64,000 nt of DNA. It comes from Micractinium sp. NFX-FRZ (lineage: Eukaryota; Chlorophyta; Trebouxiophyceae; Chlorellales; Chlorellaceae). The stretch is taken from contig JAPTJF010000023.1 in NCBI GenBank assembly GCA_029339195.1, positions 124,001 to 188,000 on the forward strand. The letters are read 5' to 3'. Positions 11,118 to 23,541 of this stretch are shown here, piece by piece (the first letter of the stretch is position 1; the number at the start of each line of letters is the position of its first letter). The notes under the pieces are model-generated. The model saw only the letters and a program-made list of their open reading frames with translations. It had not been told where the DNA came from and made no database searches. The position numbers were made by a program, and so were the translations under genes.

Positions 11118-12331
11118 TCAGCCGGGTTCGGCAGCAGCGGCGGCGGCGGGCGCAAGTTCTGCTGCCAGCCGCCCACGCTTGTCCCTCACCCCCGCCAGCT
11201 CCTGCCCCGCCCACGCTAGCAGCGCTGCCGCCACCTCGCGGTGCCCGCGCTGCTCAGACTTGTGCAGCGCCGTCTGCCCGTCTGCATCCTGCAGCCCCGG
11301 GGCGGCCCCGGCAGCCAGCAGCAGCTGCACCACTCGCAGGTGGCCCATGAAGGCGGCACGGTGCAGCGCTGCAGGCAGGGCGGGGGTCCGGGGGCAGGGG
11401 CCGGAGGCAGGGGGAAGCAGCCTCAGGACAGCGAAGCCGCTGGGAGTCATCATGAGGGCCGCCTTGCAGGGGCGCTGGCAATACATGGCGGGGAGGTGAA
11501 GCACATAGGGCTCAGCATGCAGCGCACAGCACAAACAGTCGGCACAGCACACAGTACACAGCGCGCAGCGTGTGGCACAGGCGCGGCATGCAGCGCTTGG
11601 TGGGGGCGGGCCGCACCCGTGGCGCCGCCTGCAGTGGTGGCTGCGTCGGGGGCTGCCCCGCTGCCCAGCAGCAGCTGCACAACGTCGCAGTGCCCCTCCC
11701 TGGCTGCGTAGATCAGGGGCGTGTAGCCGCTGCTGCCTGCGCGGCAGGGAGGGGAGGAGGCACAGCGCCCGGGAGGGGAGGAATGTGAGGCCAAGCAGCG
11801 TACTGCACGCGCGCCACAGTGCCCGCACCCTAATCCCTCAGGCTGGCTGGCGAGCTACTGAAACATCCCGCTTGCATGACTGCTGCCCCCGCCATACGGA
11901 TACGACTGCCCACCCGCCCTTTGGGCGGTGCACCCCACTGGCAGCCGTACCTCCATAACCGTCGTCGTGCACCGCCGCTGGATTGCGTGCCACCAGGGAC
12001 TTGACGCGGAAGTAGTCGCCCGCCTGTTGAGCGGGTGGCACAGGGGGAGGGGGAGCGGGGTGGTTGGTTTGGTTGCAGGGAGGCAAGCAGTGAGGGAGGG
12101 AGGGAGCGACCACGTGGGGGGGCAGGAGAAGCAGGCGTTGCACGGTCAGCACCTTTTTCACACTCTAAGCAAAGGGCATGTGCAGAGCCTGCTGCCCGGC
12201 GCTATGCTGCCCACCTGTGCTGCAGCAGCTAGGCTCTTGCTGAACGCGACCTCGTCAAGGCTCTGTGCAGCGGCGGTGGGGGCGCAGCAGTCGCAGCTGA
12301 CGCCGTGCTGCGCCCCCCGCACTGCGGGCAT
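11118..12331 (-). CDS. Ankyrin-repeat protein, ANKRD39-like
   Basis: Four exons (12215-12331, 11951-12023, 11617-11736, 11118-11368) join in phase to give 186 aa. This is close to animal ANKRD39 at about 183 aa. The order of features also matches ANKRD39: an N-terminal Cys pair (SCDCC), the lead-in QSLDEVAFSKSL, then ankyrin repeats GYTPLIYAAREGHCDVVQLL, GGATALHRAAFMGHLRVVQLL and DGQTALHKSEQRGHREVAAALL. It ends in a charged segment (VRDKRGRLAAEL) equivalent to the ANKRD39 tail. The start was chosen as the first ATG of an exon with a matching GTGGGC donor. Ankyrin repeats mediate protein binding; ANKRD39's cellular role is poorly known and nothing in the window adds to it. The protein ends in an alanine run. 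Confidence 0.88.
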
Positions 12332-13143
12332 TAAATGCGCGTGCCGGGGACTGCGGAAGCAGGGTTGGCAGTGGGCAGGTCCGCTATAACGTCAGCGGAA
12401 CTTGGGGCAAGCACCGCTGGCGGGTGGCGGGAGGGCGAGCGGCGCCCGTTCCAGCCGCTGCCGGCCGGCGGCCACTCAAATCGAGCAGTCTCAGCCCCTG
12501 AAGATGCTCAAAAGACGCACTGCGCGGCGAGCGGCGGCCTGGGTGAAGCGGACGAGCGCCAAACTGCGCAGGATGCTGTCGGAAACGTGTGCCGTGCTCG
12601 AGAATGGATTGTATGGCGGTGCAGAGAACTGAGATTGAAAGTACCGCGACCTGTCGCCAGTTAACTGGCAGAGAAGGAACCCGCCGCCAGGTGGGCACGG
12701 CGGCATGCTCGCACACTGTCTTTTACTTACTTTACTTAAGGGGCGGTCAGCCAGGCTTCCTTGCTACTAGTGGCCTTCTGCCTCTAGCAATTTCAAACCT
12801 TGACATCCTTGCATACAGTGTGAAGAGCCCTCCATCCCTGCTCACTTGGTACCACATCCAGGAAAGCCCTGGCGGAGCAGTGATCACTCACTCCCCATCC
12901 TCCCTCCCGTCTCGAACTTCTTTGCTTTGTTGTGCTGGCAGTTTACAAGGCACCAGATGTAGATCAGCAGGAGCATTCCAGGCACAGCGAGCAAGAAACG
13001 AACACATCAATGTTGGCGGAAACGCCCGGCAGCCGCGGCAGAGGCACATGCGCAGGGCGGGAGACGCGAGCAGGCACGCCCAGCATCCCAGTGCACAGGG
13101 TGTCACGAAAAGCCTGCCCCAGGCAACGGCCAGCCAAAACGCT
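12332..13143. other. Intergenic: ANKRD39-like promoter and RFC1 3' UTR
   Basis: About 810 bp between two minus-strand genes. A minus-strand TGTAA at 12943-12947 probably ends RFC1. Short Arg-rich open frames on the plus strand (about 12500-12632) have no supporting similarity. Confidence 0.45.
12943..12947 (-). terminator. TGTAA poly(A) signal
   Basis: TTACA on plus, about 200 bp downstream of the RFC1 stop. This is a candidate 3' end for the RFC1 transcript. Confidence 0.45.
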
Positions 13144-16100
13144 TCACTTCTTGCCGCGCCCCCTGCCCGCGCCGCTCCCCCGCCCCGCCCCAGATTTGGC
13201 AGCGCTGCTGCCGCGCCCGCCGCCCGACTTGGCGCCGCCGCCTCCCCGCCCCTTTCCCTTGGGCTTGGCGGTGGTGCCGTCCTTCAGGGTCACCATCATC
13301 CCCTTGCTCTTCATGGCGTTCATCTGAGGAGAGGGATTTGCAGGAGGGGAGGGGCAGCGGTGGGGGCAGGGGCAGGGGCGCGAGCGGGGGTGGGGGACAG
13401 GGTAGGGCAGGCAAGCTGTTTGTCTTTGCCTGGGGAGTGCATGCTTCATTCTAGGTTGTGGGTACAGTGCCCCCCAAGTGTGTGCAGCACCGCAGAGAGT
13501 GTGCAACCCCAAAGTCAAGGGCCAGGCAGGCGGGAGGCGGGCAACACAGCTTCACCACCCGCAGCCCGCCCGCACTCGTGCTGCCTGCACTCCTCTGCCC
13601 ATCTGACCACCTGCCTTCCCGTCAGGCAGGCCCACCCACCTTCTTTGCCAGCATCACCGGATCCATCTCCTCCTCCTCCTCCTCCTCCTCCTGGATCTTG
13701 CTGGCCGAGCCGCCCTCCTCTTGCACGAGCGCTTCGCCTGGACGCCCGGGGAGTGGGGGGGGGCAGGGGGGAGGATCATGAGAGCTGGGCGGGCCGGCGA
13801 ATCAGCGGGGGCAAGGCCATTGCGTACCCTCCTCGTCCCTCGGTGCATCCCTCCCCCACCTCCCCTCCCCTCCCCCACCGGCACCTGGCAGCGCCCGTCC
13901 CATTCAGCTTAAAACCACACATCAACAACCGCTTTACACCATGTCTAAACGTGGCACTCACCGCCAAAGGCGTCCTCGTCGTCCTCCTCGCCCCCGCCGC
14001 CGCCGCCGCGCGCCCCCTTCCGCTTCTTGGCAAACCCCTTGCCCTCCATGCCAAAACCGGTCTTGGGCTTGACGTGCTGCTTGTTGAACTCCCGGGTGAA
14101 GGTGGACTTGACCTGTGTAGGCGATAATGATTGGAGGGTGTGCAACAAGTCTACAACAAGCTCTGCAGCGGGAGCGTGGGCCTCCATCTTTGACAAGAAT
14201 GGGTGGGAGTGAAGCTAGAGTGCTGGGCGAGGCATACGGGGCGCAACGTGGGGAGCGCAAACGGCATTGGGCAACCGTCCCTCATCCCACGCCTGCGACG
14301 TATTCACCAGCTTTTCTCCCATCCCATCCCATCCCTCCCCTGCCCTCCATCCCCACCTGCATCCCCACAAACCTTTCTTGGAGGGTTTGCGCCCTGCTTC
14401 CCGCATCTCTCCCCCATCCCTCACGCGCCCTGCCCTCCCCCTGCCCTCCCACAAACACCCCACCCCACCCCACACCACATCACCTCACCTGCGTCTCCAC
14501 CGCCTTCATGGGGTCCTCCCCCCAGCTCTGGGCAGTCTTGAACTTGGTGACGTCTGCATGTGTTGCACAGGGACGAAGGGGGGACCACAATAAGGGGTGT
14601 AGGGGGCGAGGGGTGGGGAGTGGGCATGATGGAAGGGCCGCCCCCGCCCTCCCTGGTCCCCTGCCCTGCCCCCCACGGCCCCGCACCCTCGCCAGCGCCG
14701 CAAACGACAACAACACGCGTCTCACATGTGCGGCCGGTCCACTCATGCCTTGTGATGAAGTGCACCACCGTGACGTGCAGAACCTCCACAGCACACAGCG
14801 ACACGTCATCCTGGCGATGCACCCTGCCCACTTCCGGTACACCCCCGCTCACCCGTGATGAAGTCCACGTCCTCCCGCGAGATGCAGTAGTCACGCATCT
14901 GGGCCAGCACCGCAGGCACGCCCTCCTTGCCCTGCGGCGGGGCGGTGGGCAGCAGCCGAATACAGTAAATGGGGGGAAGGTGTGCTGAGGGGTGGGGCGC
15001 CAGCACAGCAGGCACAACTTCCTGGCTGGCCCTGTCCGCGGTGGGGGCAGCAATGTGGTGCAACCTGGTGCACTCCAGCGGGTTGGCGCTTTGTGCTAAC
15101 TTGCGCAAATGTGCAAAGCGGCACATTCTGCTCTGAAGAATGTGTGCACACGTGCAGCGGCCAGGGGGCAGGGCGGCTCCCAATGCACCCGGGTGCCCTC
15201 AGCGGCGCTGCCACCCACCCTGTGCCTCCCTGGCGGGCACCGAGCCCCTGCCTGGTCCCGCCCTGCCCCGCTGTGCCGGCCCCGCTGTGCCTGCCATGCC
15301 GCCAGGCTGGCGCCAGCTCACCTCTGTGACCAGCGGGCGGGTGAGGTTGTTGCGCAGCACGGGCAGGTAGGAGAGGCGCAGGCCCGTCCTGCGGGGTGGG
15401 TGGGTGGGTGGGTGGGTGGAGGGTTGCTGGGGAGGAGGAGGTATGGGGCAGGCTGAGTGGCAGCTGCAGGTGACCGTACGCTGGCCCATCCTGCTGCCCT
15501 GCTCGCCCCTTCACAGCCCGCCGGCACAGCCCTGGCAAGGGCATCACAGCGCAGCACAGCATTGCACAGCAGGCACACCAACCCACAGCCCGCCTCCTGT
15601 CGCCAATCCTGCCCAACTGCCGGCCCTCTTGCAGTGCCGTAATCCCATCTGGACCCCCTTCCTCTCCTCATCCCTCCCCACTGCCGCCCTGCCCCGGTCA
15701 CAACCCTATCTGCTACCCGGCCCCCTTCCTCACCCTGTCTGCTGCCCGCCCACCTCCCTCACCCCCTCCACACACACACACACCTGTCGCACTCCAGCGC
15801 CCCGCTGCTCAGCATGCGCGTGTGCAGCTCCCCCAGCAGCCGCTTCTGCTTGCCCTGGCTGGAGTTGTTGCCCAGCCAGGCGGTGAACCGGGGGAAGTTG
15901 GGTTCGTTGGGCCACAGGCCCATGGCCTCGCGGTTGCCACGCATGTAGGTGGCAGGGTACACCGAGCCCATGATGGCTGCACGGGGAGAAGGCACAAAGT
16001 GTGAGGATAGGGCAGGCAGCTGAAGGGTGCTGGTGCATCCCTACCAGACGCTCTCAATCACCGTGCTGCCGGAAGCTCAAATTCTGGCACGCGCTCGCAC

Positions 16101-19100
16101 ATACAGTCACTGGCCTCCCCATGGCTAGACCTCACCCGCAAACCCTCCTGGTACTGCCCCACCTCCCCGGTGATGCCCTAACACCTGGTTCCCCCTAGCT
16201 TCCCTGCAGCCTCCCATGCCGCCTTGTGAAATGAACGACACCCCCGTAACGCACCGGCAAAGGGCATGAGGCTCCAGTTCTGGTACTGCCGCACCGCCCG
16301 CGTGGCTACGTCCCCCGCTGAGATGCCGTCTGCGGCCTTGGCGATGATGCGCAGCCGCGTGGCGTCGTCGCCCGCGATCTTGGGCCGGTGGTTCAGGTAG
16401 TTCTCCTGTTGGAGTGGGGGTGGGAGAGAGGGGAGAGAAGAGGAGTATGAGACTGCACCTAGAGCCCTGTTGGGTGGTGCTCAATGCACATGCTAGATGA
16501 GACTAGACCTCCTGCGCAACACATGCTCCCAAGTGCTCCCTGGGCAGAGCAGGCTTACGCCGCCACCGCCCCAATCCTGCGTACCCCTCAGCCCACCCCC
16601 CGGACAGTACCTGCACCAGCAGCGGCACCAGGTCCATGTCCTGGAACACCAGGTCCTGGCGGTCACTGCAACAGAGGGGAGCACAGCAGGCACAGCAGGC
16701 GAACCATGAGGAGGAGCACAGCAGGCAGAGCGTGCGGGCACCAGGTCTCCATGTCCTGTGACACCCCGGCAGCACAGCAGGCACAGCATTGCAGGCACAT
16801 TATACAGCAGGCACATCCCTTGCACAGCCCGTAATGCTGGAACAATTGGTACCAAGCACTCTTGATCAAAGCTGGCCGCTCCCTCACTTGAGGCTGAGCC
16901 CCTCCGACTCCAGGCTCAGCAGGCGGCGGGCAGCCTCAAAGGGGCTCATCTCCAAGTCCTTGGAGCTCGCCGTACCGCCTGCCTTGACCTGCAATCAAGC
17001 AGGGGGTGAGGTGGGGAATTAGAGGCGGGAGGGCAGGAGCAGGGCGGGTTGAGGATTAAGGTAGAGGGATCAGCGTCAAAGCGGAGCTGGTCAAAGTCCC
17101 CAGCCTTGACCTGTGAAGAGGGCAGGTGCAAGCAGCACAGCACACATCCCCATCCCCCACCTGTCCAGGCTGAGCATATCCCAGATCTCAGACTCGCAGT
17201 CCATCACGTGCATGCAGCAGAGCACACGTGGCGGCGGCAGGCAGGCCAGCACCACCCGGCCGGCTGGCCCGCCCGCCCAAGACGGACCTGGTCGTAGGTG
17301 AGCGACTTGGAGCGCAGGCGGATCATCTGCAGCTGGCCCAGGATCTGGCGGATGTCGCCGCCGTTGGCAGTCTGCATTTTGCAGCAAGGAGAGGCACAAT
17401 CCATTAGCTTGCAAAGTAGGATGGCGGCTTGCCCTACAGTTTGCCGGATGTCGCCGCCGTTGGGAGGTCTGCATCAAAACAGGGGGGCAGGAACAGAGGG
17501 GCTTGCGCAGAAGGAGGCCGCCTAGGCTGGCCCAGGACGCTCGCTTCCGGCCATACCCAGGGCAGCTGCATGCCCGCTGCCCACATGGCTCCCCTCCGCC
17601 ACCCCTCACACACATCTTCCCTCTGCCACCCACCTGCACCAGGGCATCCATGGTGGCCTGGTTCATGGCCAGCCCCTCCTGGGAGCAGATGTCCAGCATG
17701 CGCTTGCTGATCTGGTTGACCAGCGGCCTGCAGGCACGACAAGAAGTAAGGGAGGGACGGTCAAGCACACACACGCACGCACGCACACAGACACACACAC
17801 GTGATGATGTGATTTCAGTGCGCTTGCCGACCCACCCACATACTCGCAGACTGATGAGTACGTACTGAAGAGGGACGCAGTCACTTGCGGAAGTTCCGGC
17901 AACTGCGCGGTGGCGCACGCTCTGCGCACACATAGGTCCAGGGACTGCACCCAGCATCCACTGCTCCCGCTGCTGTTGAAACATGGCGCTGGTAGACTGT
18001 TCCTGCTGCCGCCATAACAAGCTGCTGCACTCACTTGCGGAAGTCCAGCTCCAGTGTGTGGTTGCGCAGCGACTTGAGCTTGGGCGAATACTTTTCGTTG
18101 CAGATGGCGATGATGGGGACGCGCGTGCTCTTGATGGTCTGCCGGCATATGGGTGTGTGGGCAGTAAGCGGAGGACGGGGGGAGGTGGGACAGGGAGCAG
18201 GGATGGGCAAGCGGAGCAATGGGAGGCAGGCAGGCACTCGAGGCCACGCACAAGTGTAACGACTCAGCACGCCTCCCGCTGTTGCATGCACCCCCCTCCC
18301 TGCCGCCCCTCTCCCACCCACTTGAGGCCTGTTGGCGATACATTGCCCGCCACCACCACCGGCCGGCCCTGCCATCCCACTGCACACAACACCGTACCCT
18401 TCTTTACCACGTGCCCCCGAGCACACGAAATACGGGTGGAGATGGGGAGAGGGTGTCACCTGGATGAGGCCTGTCACTCCTAACCACCGCCCCCTCAACA
18501 CACAAACACACGCATGCCAAAAGGAGTCACCTGGATGAGGTCTGACACGCCGCCCCGGTCCCCCGCCGACATCCCGTCCACCTCGTCCATCACCAGCACC
18601 AGCTGCAGGGTGGTACGGAAGAGTTGGCAAAGTGAACAGGAGAGGAGGGCGTGTTTGGTGGAATTGCATCCTCCTTGCCCATCCACAGCACCAGCTGCAG
18701 GGTGGCCACACAAACGAAAGAGGAGGGTGCATCGAGTGGGGTTCCCATGCTCCTCCACCCACCACCAGGCCCAGGCGCAGGAGCAAGAGAGGGTCGAAGT
18801 CCCACCTTCTTGCGCTTGCCCTGCGCGTCGTAAGAGATAGCCGTGTTTGTGGACAGCTCCTTGACAGCGTTGGCCAGCTTGCCGCCCACCCCCTTGAGGG
18901 CGGAGGCGTCGCTCTTGCCGCGGGTGTCAGACGCATTGACCTGGCAGGGGGGTGGAGGATGGACGGAGGGAGGGAGGGAGGGCAGGGAGGGAGGGGCGGC
19001 AAGGGGCGGGCAGCGGTCGGAGCTTGCTCTGATTATGACGTGACGTGGTGTGGTTGGGTGGTGTGGGCGAGAGGGGAAAGGCAATGTCAGCTGGCTGAAC

Positions 19101-22100
19101 CGCCCCTCAACCAGGCCCCACTTCGGTGGGCTCTTACCCCCATATTTAAAACACGTGAGCTCTGCTGGGCTCTGCTGGAACCCCCAAGCAGCAGCTCACC
19201 TCTATGGGCTCGTGACCCCGGCACACCATGGGCGCGGCCACGGGCACTTACTCCTCACGCCCTTTGAGCCGTCTAGCTCTCACACCAACAACCCCTGCTG
19301 ACCCCCCAAGCAGGGCCTCACCTCTATGGGCTCGTACCCCAGCTCCCGGCACACGATGAGCGCCGCCGAGGTCTTGCCGATGCCGGGGGGGCCGCTGAGC
19401 AGGACCGCCTTCTTCCTCAGCCCCTGCTCAATGTCGCGCTTGCCCCTGCGGGCGTGGGCACAACACACGCACAGGGTGAGGCAGTGGGATGGGGAGAGGC
19501 AAAGCAGCCGAGCAGTGCACGCTCAGCTGAGGGGCAGTCTTGACCCTCTCCTCAGCTTGCACGCAGCCCTCAACCCCTCCCTCCCTCCACCCGCCCCTTG
19601 CCCCACCCCCGCCCACCCCACCCAGCCACACAGCGCCCACACCATCCCTCTGCACTGCTCTCTTATCTCATGCTGCTGAGCACCTGCACCCCGCCTCCGT
19701 GCAGGTCCTGCCTCGACCCTCCCTCCCGTCCCCTCCTTAGCCCGCTCACCCCCTGCCGCCTCGGCACCTGTGCCGCGCCTCCATACCAGTCCTGCCCCCT
19801 GTCCTCGGACCCCTCCCTCCCTCCCCCTCCTTAGCTGGCTCACCTCATGCTGCTGGGCACCTGCACTGCGCCACCGTGCAGGTGCACGCGCTCCCAGTCG
19901 CGCAGCCAGTGCTTGAGGGTGCCCACCACGCCCTGCAGGACAAGGGACAGGCTTGGGAGCTGTGTCAGAAACTGGTACGGCCTCCAGTCACGTGGGCCAG
20001 TGTTTGAGGGCACCCACTACGTCCCAAAGGGCAAGCACACTGCCAACCAGGACAACAGGTGGGGTCCAACCAGATAGCATGAGAGAAAACAGCAGCAGAA
20101 GCGGAAAGGAAGGCTTGGCTTGCCTGGTTGCCCACGAGCTCCGCCGAGGTCTTGGGCCTCCACTTCTCCACCCACAGCTGCTGGTCCTGGGCGGGCTTGA
20201 AGGGGCGCGCCTGCTGCGCCTGCTGCGCCTGCTGCACCTGCCGCGCCTGCTGCGCCTGCTGGGCAGCCCCGTAGAAGCTGCCCGCACGCACGCCGCTGCC
20301 GCCGGCGCCCCCAGCTGCGCCGCCGGCAGGCCCAGCCGCCGGCTCCGCCTTCACCCCAGGCTCAGCCTTCGCCGCCTGCTCAACCTTCACCACCTGCTGC
20401 TGCGCCTGCTGCTGCGCCTGCTGCTGTGCCTGCTGCGCTACAGGTGGCTCCTCCTCCTCAACCTCCATGCCCTCGGGTGCCGGCGCCGCGCGCACCATTG
20501 CAAACAGCCCGTCCTCGTCAATCAGCTTGACCCCCTTGTCCTTGGCATGGTAGTACTTGGAGCGCCCCATGTGGCGCCCCGTCAGCAGGAACGACGTCTT
20601 GCCGCTCACGTTGCCCGTCACCTGGGATGAGAGGGGGGCGGCATCAACGGGCGGTGAGCTGGTGGGGAGGGACGTCGGGAAGAGGGTGTGTGATGTAGGG
20701 GGGGTGCAGCGGGGGGGAAGGGCCAAGGGACCAGGGGCAGGAAGGAGGCAGGGCAGGGGAGGGGATGCCTCTGCCTCCTGGGCCAGCATGGGGCACCCCA
20801 CCTTGCTGCCTGCATCAAGCGCTGCCTCACCCTGCCACCCCAGCCTGCCACCTCAGCAGCGCAACCCTCCTCCTGTTGGTCCCACCTTCCCCCCGTGTCG
20901 CTTGATCAAGTCCTCCGCCTCGTTCCTCATCAGGCTGTCCAGGATGCCGGTCACCACAAACGTCTTGCCCGTCAGGCAGTCGGGGTGGCCGCGCGGGGCG
21001 CGCTGCGCACGGAAGCGAGGGAGGGAGGGAGGGGGGAAGGGACGAAATGGTGGCGGCTGGGGAGGTGCCATACGAAGGGGGCGCACGTCCTTGGTTGGAA
21101 GCTGACGTGGGTGGGTGGCTTGTTGGGGGCACGCCAGCCTGCCCCCACCCCACCCCAACCTTTGGACCCCTTCCCGACGCCACCCGCCGGCACCAGCCTG
21201 CACTGGCACCACCCCCCAAATTTGAACCCCCTTCCCAGCTTCCCAGCAGCCTGGGGCCCACCTTGGAGCCGCGGTTGGGTGGCTCGTCGGGGGCGCGCCC
21301 GCCCGGGTACTGCTCCGGCAGGAAGCTGAGGTCTTGCAGCTCCTTGGCGGGCAGGGCGGATGCGGCGGCGTCCACGGCAGCCACGGCTGCCATGGCGTCG
21401 GGGTCGTCTGCAGAGGGAGGAAGGGGAGCATGAATTGATGCCTCCTTTGGACGCCTTTGATGGAATGAAAGAGGGCAGAGTGGCTAAGGCAGCGTTCGCG
21501 GGCAGGGGAGGAGGGCGGGAAGGGCGGGAGGGAGGGCGGGAAGGGCGGTGCGGATGGGTAGGGGGAGGGAGGGGACGGCCAGAAAGCAGGCAGAGGGCTG
21601 GCCGGGAGCAGGCAGGGGACTGGAGCAAGCACCCTGCTCGCTGGCTTGCCGGCGTGCAGCCAGCCAGAGAGTGTGGGCTGCTCAGGCACCATGAGCAGGA
21701 CGCATTACCTGCGATGCGCTGCAGCGCGGCCGGCAGCTTGAGCTTGCCGCTAGCGGGGGCGGCCCTGGCACGCTGCAGGCAGGGGGCGCGGCAGGCAGTA
21801 GAGGGCGGCATACGGCCAGTCAAGGCGCAGTTGTGCAGGGGGACGTTCACAGGTTGAGTGTCAGCAGGGGGTGCCTGCCCTGGGCACCCTTGCGACGCCG
21901 GTAGTGGCAGGCAGCTGACACCGCCATGCTTGCCCCGTTGGTGGCACGCCAGCGCATCATCTCCTCCCCATTGAACAACGCCTATGCAACACCCAGCCAC
22001 TTCACAAGCCGTCTATCGATGGCAACACCCCTGCAGCCGCCCCAATCCCATCCCCCACCCACCTTTGGCGCCGGCTCCTCGCTGGCGCCGCCGCTCGCCT

Positions 22101-22594
22101 TCTTCTTGCCGCTGGGGGTGGCTGACGCCTTCTTCTTGGCCGCCGCTGCGCCCGCTTTGCCCTTGCCAGCTGTCGCCGCCACGTCATCCTCCTCCTCCTC
22201 GCTCAGCAGGTTCACCTCAATGTCGGAGTCGCTCTGCGGGGGGAGAAGGTGATTTGCACGTGTGTGTGGTGTTGGGGGTGGGTGTGGGGGGTGCGGGGAG
22301 CAGGGGGGGATCATCATCGCACGACACCCACCTTCAGCACCAGGCCTACCCACCTATGACCAGAGGCGCGCTAGCTACTCCACACCTGACCCTAGCACAA
22401 CTCCTCCGCCTCATCTCCGGGAGCCCCCATCACCCAAGGGGAGCTTGTTGCAGATGCAATGGCAGCAGCAGCTGGAGCAGCAGCAGCAGCAGCAGCAGGA
22501 GGAGGACCAGCACCATCAAAATGTCTGCATGCATACCTGAACCTCCTCCGCCTGATCCCAGCTGCCCTCACAATGCAGCGGCAGCAGCAGCAGC

Positions 22595-22644
<50 letters not shown>

Positions 22645-23541
22645 CAGCAGGGACAGGAGGAAGATTGACAACATTGGCGCCCCTTGTACACACACCTGGA
22701 CCTCCTCCGCCTCATCCCAGCTGTCGTCGTCATCAGATTCCACCACCTGCTTGCGCTTCCCGCCCTGAGGCGGCTTGCCTGCCTTGCTGGGCTTGCCTGC
22801 TGCTGCTGCCGCTGTTGCCGCTGCTGCTGTTGGCGGCACCGAGGGGCTCTTGCTGGCGGCAGGCTTGGCTTCTGCCTTCTGTCCACTGCCAGCGGCAGCG
22901 GCGGCAGCGGGGCTCTTGCTAGAGCCTTTGCCGCGTGACGGGGTGCGCTTGCTGCTGCCGGCGGCGGCGGCGGCGGGGGCAGCAGCCGGCGAGGCTGCAG
23001 CAGGGCCAGCGGGGGAGGGAGCTGCTGCCAACTCTTCTTGCTTCACCTCCTCCTCATTCTTCGCCGCTGCCTCTCCATCAGTCTTGGCTGCAACAACAGG
23101 TAGGTCAGGGGCCCCAGTGGCAAGGCGGACAGCTCAGCGCATGGCGCGGCAGCAGCAGGCGGCACCGGCTGTCAAGACCACACCTGCGCAGGTCGCACCA
23201 CACCTTCGCAGGACGCATCAGGCAAATCAAAGTGAAGACCTGACGGCATTGATGGCTCCGAGAGCGGCAGCGCAGCCAGCCCGCAGACTCCAGGTGCCCC
23301 CAGGCTGCTGGCTCACCAGGCGTCGGCTTGGCTGGCCTGCCGCCAAAGAAGCTGCGGATGTCCTTCATCCCCTTGGGGGAGGCCTTGGGCTGCAGTCAGT
23401 TAAACACACAGAAAAACGGTGCATGACAACAATGAAGGAGCTGTGGAGGTCCAAGGCAGGCTGGGAGAATGCACTTCCTCGCCTGCCCGTGCACCCCTCT
23501 TGCCCACCCGCCGCCAAGACCGCCTGCCCGCTCACCGCCAT
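13144..23541 (-). CDS. RFC1: Replication factor C large subunit (RFC1), PCNA clamp loader
   Basis: Largest subunit of the RFC complex, which loads PCNA at primer-template junctions in the nucleus. Twenty-five exons: 23536-23541, 23317-23389, 22696-23087, 22063-22233, 21709-21772, 21262-21407, 20886-21002, 20124-20621, 19844-19932, 19322-19445, 18806-18940, 18531-18602, 18035-18138, 17634-17727, 17288-17371, 16888-16988, 16611-16665, 16255-16405, 15784-15976, 15322-15388, 14853-14931, 14489-14553, 13962-14112, 13640-13737, 13144-13323. They give 1102 aa in a single frame (human about 1148). N-terminal [11 protein letters not shown] (residues 11-21) matches the RFC1 start. BRCT covers about 288-365 ([14 protein letters not shown]). 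Walker A is GPPGIGKT at 537-544, the RFC box NASDTRGK follows, and Walker B is [11 protein letters not shown] at about 606-616. The C-terminal RFC1 domain contains NWSLMPFA and [13 protein letters not shown]. The tail is acidic, then Gly/Arg/Lys-rich. The exon-8 donor is GC. Confidence 0.96.
16735..16770 (-). repeat. Diverged copy of RFC1 exon-17 segment in the upstream intron
   Basis: GCACCAGGTCTCCATGTCCT at about 16738-16757 echoes the exon text GCACCAGGTCCATGTCCTGG at 16625-16644, about 113 bp away. Confidence 0.6.
17437..17480 (-). repeat. Diverged copy of RFC1 exon-15 acceptor edge
   Basis: CCGGATGTCGCCGCCGTTGG at about 17443-17462 repeats the exon start GCGGATGTCGCCGCCGTTGG (about 17348-17367) and the TCTGCAT splice-site text beside it. 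It lies about 97 bp into the upstream intron. Confidence 0.75.
17879..17901 (-). repeat. Diverged copy of RFC1 exon-13 donor edge
   Basis: AGTCACTTGCGGAAGTTCCG repeats the exon/donor text ACTCACTTGCGGAAGTCCAG at about 18029-18048. It lies about 150 bp away in the downstream intron and still has a GTGA donor. Confidence 0.7.
18452..18476 (-). repeat. Diverged copy of RFC1 exon-12 donor edge
   Basis: GTGTCACCTGGATGAGGCCT repeats GAGTCACCTGGATGAGGTCT at the true donor (about 18524-18543), 71 bp away in the downstream intron. The copy keeps the CAG/GTGAC donor sequence. Confidence 0.8.
18678..18706 (-). repeat. Copy of RFC1 exon-12 acceptor edge
   Basis: AGCACCAGCTGCAGGGTGGC repeats the real acceptor edge AGCACCAGCTGCAGGGTGGT (about 18595-18614) with a single change over 20 bases. 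It lies about 92 bp into the upstream intron. Confidence 0.8.
19181..19235 (-). repeat. Copy of RFC1 exon-10 donor edge
   Basis: CTCACCTCTATGGGCTCGTG at about 19195-19214 repeats the real donor edge CTCACCTCTATGGGCTCGTA at about 19317-19336. The flanking intron text (CCCCCAAGCAG) is also shared. The copy lies in the downstream intron. Confidence 0.8.
22525..22575 (-). repeat. Copy of RFC1 exon-3 donor edge
   Basis: CTGAACCTCCTCCGCCTGAT at about 22538-22557 repeats CTGGACCTCCTCCGCCTCAT at the true donor (about 22696-22715), followed by CCCAGCTG in both. It lies about 155 bp into the downstream intron. Confidence 0.75.
22575..22645. repeat. CAG trinucleotide microsatellite in an RFC1 intron
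   Basis: A near-continuous run of GCA/CAG units next to the duplicated exon-3 edge. A shorter CAG run lies at about 22465-22500. In the gene's orientation this is a CTG run within the intron. Confidence 0.9.

Noticed and set aside
12335..12716. Overlapping open frames on both strands, including an Arg-rich plus-strand peptide (MLKRRTARRAAAWVK...)
   Set aside because: They lie between ANKRD39-like and RFC1 in promoter/3' UTR space. No splice structure, similarity or codon pattern separates them from chance frames in GC-rich DNA.
17040..17110. Apparent RFC1 exon reading [18 protein letters not shown] on the minus strand
   Set aside because: It copies the acceptor edge of exon 16 (VKAGG...) but has no matching donor in phase. 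It is treated as a junction duplicate.
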